DNA from: Allobaileyella intestinalis
Lineage (GTDB): Bacteria > Bacillota > Clostridia > Peptostreptococcales > Anaerovoracaceae
Reading direction: 5' to 3'
DNA length: 64,000 nt
Assembly: GCF_009695865.1 (NCBI RefSeq)
Contig: NZ_VUNB01000002.1
Location: 291,537 to 355,536 of the forward strand
Below, one piece after another: positions 37,752 through 45,743 of this stretch. The notes below the pieces were generated by a model. That model did no database searches. It was not told the DNA's origin and was given only the letters and a program-made list of their open reading frames with translations. Each line of letters opens with the position of its first letter. Positions within the stretch are counted from its first letter, which is position 1. Made by a program: the position numbers and the translations under genes.

Positions 37752-38085
37752 GGTCCATCTTTTCGATACATACGTTGCTGGAACGACTCACCTTGAAGAC
37801 AAAACGGTACTCGACCAGATCCATCTGGATGACAAGCTCTCTCTCGTGAGAGAAGAGAACGAATTCGACGAAAAAGCTATAGTGATAAAGACCGCTGACG
37901 GCCGCAAGCTGGGCTACGTACCAGAGAAAGACAATCTGGTCTTTTCCCGACTCATGGACGCAGGGAAACTGCTCACAGCAAGAATCAATACCCACGAACT
38001 GAGGGGAACATTCCATAGGATCGGGATCGGCATATATCTGGTGGATTATGGATACAAATTCTATCGGAATTTCGATGATTTATAA
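37744..38085 (+). CDS. HIRAN-domain protein
   Basis: This 113-residue protein consists of a HIRAN domain, a small beta-barrel that binds DNA ends or accompanies helicases and nucleases: VHLFDTYVAGTTHLEDKTVLDQIHLDDKLSLVREENEFDEKAIVIKT, GRKLGYVPEKDNLVFSRLMDAGK. The likely start is GTG at 37744, because the domain begins at VNEVHLFDTY. Its ribosome binding site is weak, and the upstream ORF is truncated exactly here. So the gene may have lost its own start region and be expressed poorly or not at all. It belongs to the same accessory cluster as the DUF1016 gene. Confidence 0.75.
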   Translation: MNEVHLFDTYVAGTTHLEDKTVLDQIHLDDKLSLVREENEFDEKAIVIKTADGRKLGYVPEKDNLVFSRLMDAGKLLTARINTHELRGTFHRIGIGIYLVDYGYKFYRNFDDL

Positions 38086-38261
38086 TATTCAAAAGGCACA
38101 GTGCTTTCCGCTCCCTTTCATCACGGACTGCGCACCAGGCGATGGATCACAGATGGATACGAGGATACAGGCGTATATAGAGATGCTTGGATAATAGAAT
38201 TCATTCCAGGGGTGGGATGACTGAATCAGAGATATACCCATGGCATCAAACAGTGAAAGGG

Positions 38262-38583
38262 ATCTGGAACTGATATAGGACTAGATTTGCATTTTGAAAG
38301 GGAGAGGCGGTACACCGCTATAGACAGCCCAATAGTTAAGGAATATAAGAAACAGATTCAAACGTTCTTCAGCAGGGCGAAAGTGCATGGCTTCGTCGAC
38401 TGGTAGCACATGGGCCCCCTGACAAGGGCGACATTTTCTGATGATCAGTGGCGTGAGGAGACAGAGCAAAGTCTCTATCCTGCAGTTGTGGGACGCTATA
38501 ATGCAATGTCATTTTTCGAAAAGGAAAAACCCTATTATCTCATGATGTCCACACTTTACATTTTACTAAAGGCGGCTGACTGA
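38262..38583 (+). pseudogene. Decayed coding sequence, unknown protein
   Basis: In one frame this stretch reads LDLHFERERRYTAIDSPIVK, continues to HGFVDW, meets an in-frame TAG at 38404-38406, resumes as HMGPLTRATFSDDQW and ends YLMMSTLYILLKAAD at the TGA 38581-38583. The part after the stop (ATG 38410) could be a 57-residue ORF but lacks a ribosome binding site. The preceding 38090-38260 also contains short broken frames. I do not recognise the parent gene. Confidence 0.45.
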
Positions 38584-38602
38584 ATTACAGTCTGTCGCTT
38601 TT
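38566..38602 (+). terminator. Terminator-like hairpin at the end of the decayed region
   Basis: AAAGGCG...GACTG, loop AATTA, CAGTC...CGCTTTT; ends in a short T-run. Confidence 0.6.
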
Positions 38603-38635
38603 GGCGTGCCCAGAAACAGCAAAAGGACTTTAATT

Positions 38636-38665
38636 TTGTGTTTTCTGCAATCTTAAGAGTATAAT
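38636..38665 (+). promoter_or_regulatory. Promoter of the GGDEF/EAL gene pair
   Basis: TTGTGT (38636-38641) and TATAAT (38660-38665), 18-bp spacer, about 45 bp before the TTG start. Confidence 0.6.
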
Positions 38666-38710
38666 ATAAATGATAGTTTAAATGAAAATACGCGGCGCCA
38701 GGGGGTTGAC

Positions 38711-39781
38711 TTGAAACTTTTACATATAGTCAGTGATTTTTTCGGAATAGGAATCTCAGAAGCAGATTATGGAAGATTGAAGGGAAGAATTTACAAGGAG
38801 AATCAGAAGAACCTGATATTTTTGTCCAGGATTCTCTGCGTCCTTTCTGTACCAGGGGCTATGTCTGTGTTCTTCATTTATGGAGGTCCGGTGCGCAAAT
38901 TCTGGATTTACGTGTCTCTGTTCTTCGCCCTTCTTGTTTCATTTGTGCTGGCGAAAAAGGGCGGGAAGAGAACAGATCTTGATACGAATCTCCAGATGTA
39001 TGTGTTCATCAGCGTGCTCATGGGTTACAGCATCGTTTTGAGTACCATAATGAATCCCGACACCATGGCCGTAAAATACATTGCTTTTATAATGACCATC
39101 CCCATGTTCTTTACAGACCGGCCGGTGAGAATCAGCTTGTACATTGCTGTGTGCACAGCTATATTCATAGCCAGTGCAGTTATTTATGACTGCAAGGACG
39201 TTCTGGCGGTAGACATAGTTCACTCGCTGATTTTCGGAACAGTAAGCATTGTAACCAGTACATATCTTACCAGGATCAAGATCCAGCGTTTATATTATGA
39301 AGGAAAATGGAAGCATATCAGTGAGACGGATCTCATGACAGGTCTGAACAGCAGAAACCGGTACGAGCAGGATTTAGCCGGTTACCCCGAGAGATGCACG
39401 GAAAAACTCTGCTGCGTTTTTCTGGACGTTAACGGCCTCCACGAGGTGGATATTAATCAGGGTTACGATGCTGGCGACAGAATTCTGAAAACCACTGCAG
39501 ATATTTTCCAGAAAACATTTGGCAGTGAGAACACTTACCGCATAGGTGGAGATGAATTTGTGGCTATCATTCCAGATGCAGATGAAAGCCGTATCAGGGA
39601 ATTAACAGGCCTGGTTTATGAAGAAACAACCAGAGCCGGTTTCACCGTGTCAATAGGCATGTCTTCTATGGAAAAAGATGAAATTCATATGAGTGCATTG
39701 ACGAAATCCGCAGCACGTGAGATGTCGGAAGTTAAACGTCAGCATTATCAGAATGCGGAAAATGACAGGAGGAGCAGATAA
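38711..39781 (+). CDS. Membrane-anchored diguanylate cyclase (GGDEF)
   Basis: This 356-residue protein makes c-di-GMP. About five or six hydrophobic helices occupy residues 35-190, followed by a GGDEF domain: TDLMTGLNSRNRYE, FLDVNGLHEVDINQGYDAGDRIL and TYRIGGDEFVAII, with an intact active-site GGDEF. The inhibitory I-site RxxD is not evident. The start is TTG at 38711 behind a GGGGG-rich site. It ends one base before the next gene's ATG and is translationally coupled to it, so cyclase and EAL protein likely act together. Confidence 0.9.
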   Translation: MKLLHIVSDFFGIGISEADYGRLKGRIYKENQKNLIFLSRILCVLSVPGAMSVFFIYGGPVRKFWIYVSLFFALLVSFVLAKKGGKRTDLDTNLQMYVFISVLMGYSIVLSTIMNPDTMAVKYIAFIMTIPMFFTDRPVRISLYIAVCTAIFIASAVIYDCKDVLAVDIVHSLIFGTVSIVTSTYLTRIKIQRLYYEGKWKHISETDLMTGLNSRNRYEQDLAGYPERCTEKLCCVFLDVNGLHEVDINQGYDAGDRILKTTADIFQKTFGSENTYRIGGDEFVAIIPDADESRIRELTGLVYEETTRAGFTVSIGMSSMEKDEIHMSALTKSAAREMSEVKRQHYQNAENDRRSR

Positions 39782-39782
39782 A

Positions 39783-40034
39783 ATGGGAACTTATAAATTT
39801 TCATCTGACACACAATCCTTTCTTGAGAACATTCCAATCCCTCTGGCTGTATACCAGTACGTAGACCATCAGATAAAGCCCCTTCTGGTTTCGAAGGCCT
39901 ACATCAAATTGTTCGGTTACAACAGCTGCCAGGAAGCGGTGTACTGCCTGAACACAGACCTTTACAGAAATATTCATCCTGATGACATAGTCAGGATGGA
40001 GGAGTATTCCTACGATTTTGCCACTCAGGAATGA
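39783..40034 (+). pseudogene. N-terminal PAS fragment of the EAL gene, separated by a frameshift
   Basis: An ATG with AGGAGGAG just upstream begins MGTYKFSSDTQSFLENIPIP, a PAS domain (VYQYVDHQIKPLLVSKAYIKLFGY, HPDDIVRMEEYSYDFATQE) that stops at a TGA at 40032. The PAS sequence continues at once in the +1 frame as DGYDVVFRNK. Skipping the T at 40032 joins them perfectly (GAA then GAT GGC). No slippery sequence is visible, so mutation or sequencing error is more likely than programmed frameshifting. Confidence 0.8.
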
Positions 40035-43000
40035 TGGCTACGATGTGGTATTCAGAAACAAGAGGGAAGACCAGTCCGATTACCATATTATTCACGGAAC
40101 AGGCAAACATATTTCCGTAAATGGTGCCAGCATTGCGTTTATCACATATACAGATGAAACTGCCGATGCCGGTAATGATGAAATGGTAAAGGCAGTGCTG
40201 ACTACACTATCTGATAAGTATTCCCCATCGGAAAGCACTGAATTCACAAAGCATTACGACGAGCTTACCGGACTGCACAACATGACCCACTTCCTTGATT
40301 ATGCCGGCCCGGGCATTGAGAAGATGTGGGAAAAAGGCCAGACTCCAGTAGTTATGTACTTCGATCTCTGCGACCTGAAGGTATACAACAGAAGGTATGG
40401 CTTAAAAGCAGGAGACCAGCAGATCTGCAGCCTTGGAAAACTGATTAAAGAATATTTCCAGGAAGATAAATCCTCCCGCTTTGAAAGCGACCATTTTGTT
40501 GCATATACCGGAGATGACCAGATTGAGTCCCGCTTGATGGACCTTTTCTCGCAGATGAAGGATCTTAATGGGGGAAACAACCTGGCAATCAAGGTCGGGC
40601 TCTTTAAATTCCAAAAGGACGGCACCAGGCTCACCGATGCCTGCGACAGAGCCAGACTGGCCTGTGAATCCATTTCAAAGACAAACACCTCTGTCTTTGA
40701 ATGGTTTGATGACGAGATAATGGAGAATGCCTCATTTAAATATTATATTATGAGGAATTTTGATAAAGCCCTGAAAAATCGATGGATTCAGGTTTATTAT
40801 CAGCCAATCGTCCGCACTATGACTAAAACAGTCTGCAACGGCGAGGTACTGGTGAGATGGATAGATCCTGAGCGCGGTGTAATATCTCCCTCCCGGTTTA
40901 TTCCAATACTTGAAGAGACGGGCCAGATATACAAAATGGATCTCTACGTGTTCGAGGAGGCATGCAAAGGTTATAGCAGCGGCACAAGGACCGGAAGGGA
41001 GATGGTTCCTGTATCCGTTAATCTGTCTCGTAAAGACTTCCTCCACGACGACCTGCCAGACACCATTGACAAGATTTCCCGTAAATACGGAGTACCTAGA
41101 GAATTTACAAATATCGAAATAACAGAAAGCGCTTTTGTAAAAAACATTGACAAGGTTGACATGCTGATCGAGAGATTCCATCATCTGGGATACAGAGTAT
41201 GGATGGACGATTTCGGCTCAGGCTACTCTTCCCTTGGAGTCTTGAAAAATTACTCTTTTGATGAGATTAAAATCGACATGTCCTTCCTCAGGGAGTTTGA
41301 TGAGAAGTCCAGGAAGATAATTACATCTATAGTAAGAATGGCCAAGGCCCTTGGAATTTCCACACTGGCAGAAGGCGTTGAAACAGAAGAACAATACCTT
41401 TTCCTGAGGAAAATCGGCTGTGAAAAAATCCAGGGCTACTATTTCGGCCGCCCTAGACCTTTAGATGAATCCCTGGAGCAATTAAAACACAGGGGTTTGG
41501 CCAAGGAACCAGCCAAATGGAGAAACTATTTTTCCAAGATGAGCCGCATCGACTATCTTACAGACAAACCTCTCTGCGTAGTGGATGATGACGGAGAAAA
41601 GCTGAATCTTATTTTTGCCAACCAGATATATATAGATATTCTGAGGGAAGACAATGTTGCTAGTCTGAAGGACTGGGAGAGAAAAATCAACACTCTGGGA
41701 GACCCTATTCACATCTTCCACAGGCATTTTGCCGACCAGCAGCTGAGAAAACTGAAAGGCCCTCAGATTACTGCATATCCTTCTGGTGACCACTATATGC
41801 AGCTAACCGGTTCTGTGGTGGCCGTTCAGGATAACCACTACCTGTATACAGTCCAGATACAGTACGTGACGTTAAAGGTTGATGATTATCAGCAGATCAG
41901 AATGGAATCCATGAGCAATCTGTATTACATGTGCAATGACATCGCCATCTATGACCTGGAAAACAACACAGTTGAGGGAATAAAATCCTCTTTGTCAGAT
42001 CAGCCTATGGGCGTGGGATTTAAATTGAGGGATGTTAACTCTGTTGTAAATTCATGGACAATGAATTACTGCTACCTTCCGGATCAGAAGCGTTTTGCAG
42101 AGTTTATGGATATTTCTACCCTCAGGGCCCGCTTAATTAATAACAAAGACCGGACTCTCACAGGAATGTTCCGGAGCATTACAGCTTCAGGAGAATACCG
42201 CTGGTTCCTCCATCTTATCGTTCCGGTACAGAGATCGGATTTCAATAGGGCTGTTCACGTTACCCTTGAAGTGGGGGTGGATGAAGAAGGTATCAAAAAA
42301 GTGGCATCTGCCCTGTCTGATGGAGAATCGGATTATCTTACTGTTGGAATAACAGATGAGGTGCTCTGGAAAAACCTGATCCTGAATGCAAGGCGCATGT
42401 ATTTCTGGAAAGATGATCAAAGGAGATTCCTTGGAGCCAGCAGAAGTTTCCTCAAGTATTTCGGCCTGAGTTCTGATAAGGAGATAATCGGAAAAACCGA
42501 CGAGGACATGGGATGGCACATCGATCCTGTTCCTTTCAAAAATGACGAAGAAGAGGTAATCAGCACAGGCAAAAAAATCTACCTGAGAAAAGGCAGATGC
42601 ATTGTAAACGGCATAAACCGGGATATCATTGCTAGCAAGGTACCGATTTACCGTGATGGAAAGATCATTGGAATACTGGGAACAGTAGTAGATGCAGAAT
42701 TAACCTCCCAATTCTTCCAGAGGGAACATAAATTGACCGCCGTTGATGAGGTTACATGCCTTGCCAACGCCCGTGGTTTATCAGACAGCATCTACACATA
42801 CTTGAACAAGCGTTGGCGGACGGGAAGCAATGTGGCATTAATGGAAGTCTACGTTCCTGAATACAGGGAGATAGTAAATCTTTACGGAGACGACTCAGGA
42901 GACTGCCTGCTCCGGGAAGTGGGTATGGCTCTGAAAAAAGCCGCCGGCAAAGGCTGCGTTATCGGAAGGGTTCAGGAAAGTCTGTTCTACATTCTGATGA

Positions 43001-43206
43001 ACTTTGAATGCAAAGAAGATGTGCGAAATGTGGCCAGAAAAATCCGCCCTGCCATCGAGTCCCTTAGAAAAGCCGGTCAGTGGAGCGGAAACTGCAGCGT
43101 TGAAATCAGAGCTTCATATGCAGATGAATCCAGCAATGACAGAAAGTCATATATAAGCGGACTTTCCCAGCTGATACTGAACACCAAAGATCACGAAAAC
43201 CTTTAG
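40018..43206 (+). CDS. c-di-GMP phosphodiesterase-type protein (GGDEF-like, EAL, PAS repeats)
   Basis: This 1062-codon frame is most likely the body of the gene that begins at 39783. In order it holds: the end of a PAS domain; a degenerate GGDEF (YDELTGLHNMTHFLDY, YFDLCDLKVYNRRYGL, with FESDHF replacing GGDEF); and an EAL domain with EVLVRWIDPERGVISPSRFI, NIEITESAFV, WMDDFGSGYSSLGVL, IKIDMSF and LAEGVETEEQ. PAS-like sensor segments follow (about 510-780 and 785-900), then a second degenerate GGDEF-like domain (VTCLANARGLSDSI, with RVQESLFYIL at the signature). The EAL motif reads EVL, a tolerated variant, and metal-binding residues are kept, so phosphodiesterase activity is plausible. The frame has only a TTG start at 40018 with no ribosome binding site, supporting the frameshift view. 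Confidence 0.85.
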   Translation: MPLRNDGYDVVFRNKREDQSDYHIIHGTGKHISVNGASIAFITYTDETADAGNDEMVKAVLTTLSDKYSPSESTEFTKHYDELTGLHNMTHFLDYAGPGIEKMWEKGQTPVVMYFDLCDLKVYNRRYGLKAGDQQICSLGKLIKEYFQEDKSSRFESDHFVAYTGDDQIESRLMDLFSQMKDLNGGNNLAIKVGLFKFQKDGTRLTDACDRARLACESISKTNTSVFEWFDDEIMENASFKYYIMRNFDKALKNRWIQVYYQPIVRTMTKTVCNGEVLVRWIDPERGVISPSRFIPILEETGQIYKMDLYVFEEACKGYSSGTRTGREMVPVSVNLSRKDFLHDDLPDTIDKISRKYGVPREFTNIEITESAFVKNIDKVDMLIERFHHLGYRVWMDDFGSGYSSLGVLKNYSFDEIKIDMSFLREFDEKSRKIITSIVRMAKALGISTLAEGVETEEQYLFLRKIGCEKIQGYYFGRPRPLDESLEQLKHRGLAKEPAKWRNYFSKMSRIDYLTDKPLCVVDDDGEKLNLIFANQIYIDILREDNVASLKDWERKINTLGDPIHIFHRHFADQQLRKLKGPQITAYPSGDHYMQLTGSVVAVQDNHYLYTVQIQYVTLKVDDYQQIRMESMSNLYYMCNDIAIYDLENNTVEGIKSSLSDQPMGVGFKLRDVNSVVNSWTMNYCYLPDQKRFAEFMDISTLRARLINNKDRTLTGMFRSITASGEYRWFLHLIVPVQRSDFNRAVHVTLEVGVDEEGIKKVASALSDGESDYLTVGITDEVLWKNLILNARRMYFWKDDQRRFLGASRSFLKYFGLSSDKEIIGKTDEDMGWHIDPVPFKNDEEEVISTGKKIYLRKGRCIVNGINRDIIASKVPIYRDGKIIGILGTVVDAELTSQFFQREHKLTAVDEVTCLANARGLSDSIYTYLNKRWRTGSNVALMEVYVPEYREIVNLYGDDSGDCLLREVGMALKKAAGKGCVIGRVQESLFYILMNFECKEDVRNVARKIRPAIESLRKAGQWSGNCSVEIRASYADESSNDRKSYISGLSQLILNTKDHENL

Positions 43207-43293
43207 AAGCAATACTTAGAAAAATTGCAGTATAAATTGAGATGAATTTGGGATCCCGCTGTAAGGCTGCTCTGTTTCATTAATTTGCGGTAA

Positions 43294-43323
43294 AAAAAAG
43301 ATGGCCGAAAAGCCATCTTTTTT
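43294..43323. terminator. Bidirectional terminator after the EAL gene
   Basis: AAAAAGATGGC, loop CGAAAA, GCCATCTTTTT with A-run and T-run on the two sides; serves the EAL gene and possibly the minus-strand tRNA transcript. Confidence 0.88.
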
Positions 43324-43333
43324 ACTGTGTGAA

Positions 43334-43741
43334 GCGGGTGAAGGGAATATCCGGCCGTCAAGGATCTTCGCCCGCTGCGCGGCGCCTGCGGCGTCCTTGA
43401 CTGCCGTTTTCCGGGTGTCCGCTTCCATCGTACACCCGGATCCGAACCCTCTCCATGTCAGAGGAAGCTTGCGTCTCGGGTTCTTTCCACGTGACCTACT
43501 CCACGTAAAAAATCCCCTTTCGGGGACTTTACGTGGAGCGGGTGAAGGGAATATCCGGCTGTCAAGGATCTTCGCCCGCTGCGCGGCGCCTGCGGCGTCC
43601 TTGACTGCCGTTTTCCGGGTGTCCGCTTCCATCGTACACCCGCATCCGAACCCTCTCCATGTCAGAGGAAGCTTGCGTCTCGGGTTCTTTCCCCATGACC
43701 TACTCCACGTAAAAAATCCCCTTTCGGGGACTTTACGTGGA
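43334..43741. repeat. Two tandem 204-bp repeats carrying the tRNA-Gly 3' end and terminator
   Basis: The word GCGGGTGAAGGGAAT occurs at 43334, 43538 and 43742, exactly 204 bp apart; the third copy is the real tRNA-Gly 3' end on the minus strand. The two units (43334-43537 and 43538-43741) are almost identical with only a few differences. Each contains an inverted repeat GTCAAGGA/TCCTTGAC, a second one CGGGTGT/ACACCCG, and a hairpin (TCCACGTAAA...TTTACGTGGA around CCCC TTTC GGGG) that on the minus strand is a tRNA terminator. ORFs on both strands here are by-products. Confidence 0.92.
43534..43643 (-). other. tRNA-like element with preserved acceptor stem and CCA (candidate)
   Basis: Read on the minus strand, the repeat next to the tRNA contains GCGGGTGTA (as at the 5' end of tRNA-Gly), then ~85 nt of different sequence with internal inverted repeats, then TTCCCTTCACCCGCTCCA, identical to the tRNA 3' end including CCA. 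The seven-base-pair acceptor stem can form. A terminator hairpin follows as after the real tRNA. The outer repeat copy has lost the CCA and one acceptor base. No anticodon or T-arm is present. Confidence 0.45.
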
Positions 43742-43811
43742 GCGGGTGAAGGGAATCGAACCCTCGACGCAAGCTTGGGAAGCTCGAATTTTGCCATTAA
43801 ACTACACCCGC
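43738..43811 (-). tRNA. tRNA-Gly (anticodon CCC)
   Basis: On the minus strand the 74-nt gene begins GCGGGTGTAGTTTAATGGC, has the anticodon stem-loop GAGC TTCCCAA GCTT (loop TTCCCAA, anticodon CCC), the T-arm GAGGGTTCGATTCCCTTC, the acceptor CACCCGC, discriminator T and an encoded CCA. A GTCCCC-GAAA-GGGGAT hairpin with six T residues follows and ends transcription. It decodes GGG. Confidence 0.93.
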
Positions 43812-43835
43812 AGGGTTGATTCTTATAACGAAATG

Positions 43836-43864
43836 ATTATAAACTAATAAAGAGAAAGCTGCAA
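43836..43864 (-). promoter_or_regulatory. Promoter of tRNA-Gly
   Basis: On the minus strand TTGCAG (43859-43864) and TATAAT (43836-43841) have a 17-bp spacer. On the plus strand a TATAAT at 43868-43873 lies 36 bp before the next gene but lacks a good -35 box. Confidence 0.65.
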
Positions 43865-43908
43865 TAGTATAATGCTGGTAGCAACATGGAAGGACAGTTA
43901 TTCGATAT

Positions 43909-45375
43909 ATGTGGAATAAGAAAAATATAAATCAAGGTGTTGTAGAATCTGATGAGGTGGAAGCTGAGTCTTTGGATTTTTCCGAGGAGCCCCTTCTCCA
44001 TGTTTCGGATGAGGAAATACCTGGTGAGAGCCCAAAGATTGATGAGGTAAATTCTTCATCTCATTCTGTGGCGGATAATATTCCTGAGGAACTTCTTCCT
44101 GAGGATCCGGCTGCCCGGGAGCGAGTAATCCAGGTGCTCAACGATCCGGCGGCCATGAGGAAGATTGCTGCGGCTCTTGAGGATTTGAGAAAGGAATACC
44201 AGCTTGAGTATATTTTCTCAAAAACGGGATTGGCAGCGATTTCGGCGGCCCGGCTCAGTCAGGATGAAAAAAAACTTCAGCTGGCTGTTGAGGCTGAGGC
44301 GGAGATCGGCAGTGAGTTTGATATTTCGAAACTGGATGAAGACGATAAAGACCAGGACCTGTCCTTCTCCGATGAAGAGAGGGAAGAGGCAATTTCTTTT
44401 GCAAAAGCTTTGGGACTCCTGGGCAGGGAAGAAGGGGGAGAGTCACCGGGTGTTGCTGAGCCATCAGAACACGTGGAGCCGTCAGAAGGCGGTCCTCTAT
44501 CAGAGCCGGAAGGCCCGTCAGTTCCGTCGGAATCTTCAGAGCCGGAAGGCCCGTCAGTTCCGTCGGAATCTTCAGAGCCGGAAGGCCCGTCAGTTCCATC
44601 GGAATCTTCAGAGCCGGAAGGCCCGTCAGTTCCATCGGAATCTTCAGAGCCGGAAGGCCCGTCAGTTCCGCCGGAATCTTCAGAGCCGGAAGCAGAGCAG
44701 GCCCACAAAGCAAGTCTTAAAGAAAAAATCATTCATCTCCACAAAAAGAACCTGGTTTTGATGATCATCATCGAAGTTGCAGTTGTTGCGGCTTTGGCAG
44801 GAGGTATCTGGCAGATTCAGCAGACAAGGGAGCACCAGAAGTGGCTGGAAGCCGATGCAAAGAAAACAGCCTCTGCTGTTACAGCGGCCAAGGGACCGGT
44901 TCTGGAGAACGGCTATAACCAGCTTGTAGTCAAGGCAGATGCAGAGATCAACAACGCCAGGGTGGAAAATCTCAGAAGAAGAGCCGCTGCCATGGAGAGA
45001 ATCCCCGAAGAGAGAAGCACCGATATCGAGAATTCCGAAACCTACAGAATAGTACAGAGCGCATATTACTTCAATGGTCCTCATCTAAGCAGCGGAAGGG
45101 GATCAGTAACAGGCCCTAACGGAAGGGAGACCTACTATAATCTGAACATGTCCGGAGTTGTGAATATTATGCACAGCGCCGGATTCAGCGGAACATACTG
45201 GGTAAGAAGTGACGGCGTAAAAATGTTCGGAAACTATGTGATGGTTGCTGCCAATTACGGCGTTCACCCGAAGGGATCAATAGTAAAATCAAGCCTTGGC
45301 CTGGCCATCGTTGTGGACACCGGCGGATTCGCATCCTCTAACCCTCAGCAGCTGGATCTGGCAACTGCCTGGTAG
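43909..45375 (+). CDS. Single-pass membrane protein with C-terminal 3D domain
   Basis: This 488-residue envelope protein has an acidic N-terminal cytoplasmic region (residues 1-195), a proline/serine/glutamate repeat region with five copies of a 12-residue unit SEPEGPSVPSES (about 198-258), one transmembrane helix (NLVLMIIIEVAVVAALAGGIW, about 281-301), a helical stalk, and a C-terminal 3D-like domain. The last has GVKMFGNYVMVAANYGVHPKG, LGLAIVVDTGGF and ends LDLATAW. The 3D fold is named after its three aspartates and is related to lytic transglycosylases; here only VDTG is clearly kept, so catalytic activity is uncertain. It is monocistronic with a weak ribosome binding site (GGAAGGACAG). 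Confidence 0.75.
   Translation: MWNKKNINQGVVESDEVEAESLDFSEEPLLHVSDEEIPGESPKIDEVNSSSHSVADNIPEELLPEDPAARERVIQVLNDPAAMRKIAAALEDLRKEYQLEYIFSKTGLAAISAARLSQDEKKLQLAVEAEAEIGSEFDISKLDEDDKDQDLSFSDEEREEAISFAKALGLLGREEGGESPGVAEPSEHVEPSEGGPLSEPEGPSVPSESSEPEGPSVPSESSEPEGPSVPSESSEPEGPSVPSESSEPEGPSVPPESSEPEAEQAHKASLKEKIIHLHKKNLVLMIIIEVAVVAALAGGIWQIQQTREHQKWLEADAKKTASAVTAAKGPVLENGYNQLVVKADAEINNARVENLRRRAAAMERIPEERSTDIENSETYRIVQSAYYFNGPHLSSGRGSVTGPNGRETYYNLNMSGVVNIMHSAGFSGTYWVRSDGVKMFGNYVMVAANYGVHPKGSIVKSSLGLAIVVDTGGFASSNPQQLDLATAW
44503..44682 (+). repeat. Five in-frame 36-bp tandem repeats inside the 3D-domain gene
   Basis: GAGCCGGAAGGCCCGTCAGT starts at 44503, 44539, 44575, 44611 and 44647, each 36 bp apart, and a partial sixth (GAGCCGGAAGC) starts at 44683. 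Copies are nearly identical (C/T and T/C differences only), so the array is young and likely to change length between strains. Confidence 0.93.
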
Positions 45376-45520
45376 CCGGAGAATCTTTTAAGGAGGGAGT
45401 TTGCAGCAGGTCCCATGGCATATCCCGGATTCTGGGCACGGCCCTGACATATGGTTTTGCCGGCCCTGGTGTACATTAACAATATATTTAAATAATACTT
45501 AATAATACTTAAGAATTCGT

Positions 45521-45587
45521 AAAAGCATTCCTCATGATCATCATATATACTTGATACACGAAGATCGGGGGAATGCTTTTTTTGTGT
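45521..45587. terminator. Long-loop terminator-like hairpin after the 3D-domain gene
   Basis: AAAAGCATTCC (45521-45531) and GGAATGCTTTT (45570-45580) are exact complements with a 38-bp loop and a T-run follows. Confidence 0.6.
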
Positions 45588-45599
45588 GGCCTTTCCTGA

Positions 45600-45722
45600 T
45601 AAGGGAGAAGTTCCGGGACGCTGCTGGACCCCATGTGGCCCTGCCGGGTAATGGCAAAGCCCAGGGGCGCTGCCAGAGCCCGCAAGAAGCAGCGCCTCGC
45701 AGCCTGGCGCTGAATCCCATCA
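45600..45722. other. GC-rich structured leader before the ABC transporter genes
   Basis: The 368-bp gap between 45376 and 45743 holds the hairpin above and then a GC-rich block with GGCGCTGC (45668-45675) pairing with GCAGCGCC (45690-45697) and further GGCGCTG words. No known riboswitch class fits and no clear promoter boxes are visible. It may be a regulatory leader or an attenuator for the transporter genes. Confidence 0.35.
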
Positions 45723-45743
45723 CTTTTTTCCACGGAGGATACT

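Noticed and set aside
40000..40060. Programmed +1 frameshift like that of prfB
   Set aside because: There is no CTT-TGA slippery site or properly spaced Shine-Dalgarno; GAA cannot re-pair well after slipping.
43216..43819. Open frames of 170-190 codons on both strands around the tRNA-Gly repeats
   Set aside because: They cover the 204-bp repeats and the tRNA itself, lack ribosome binding sites and repeat the same peptide because the DNA repeats.
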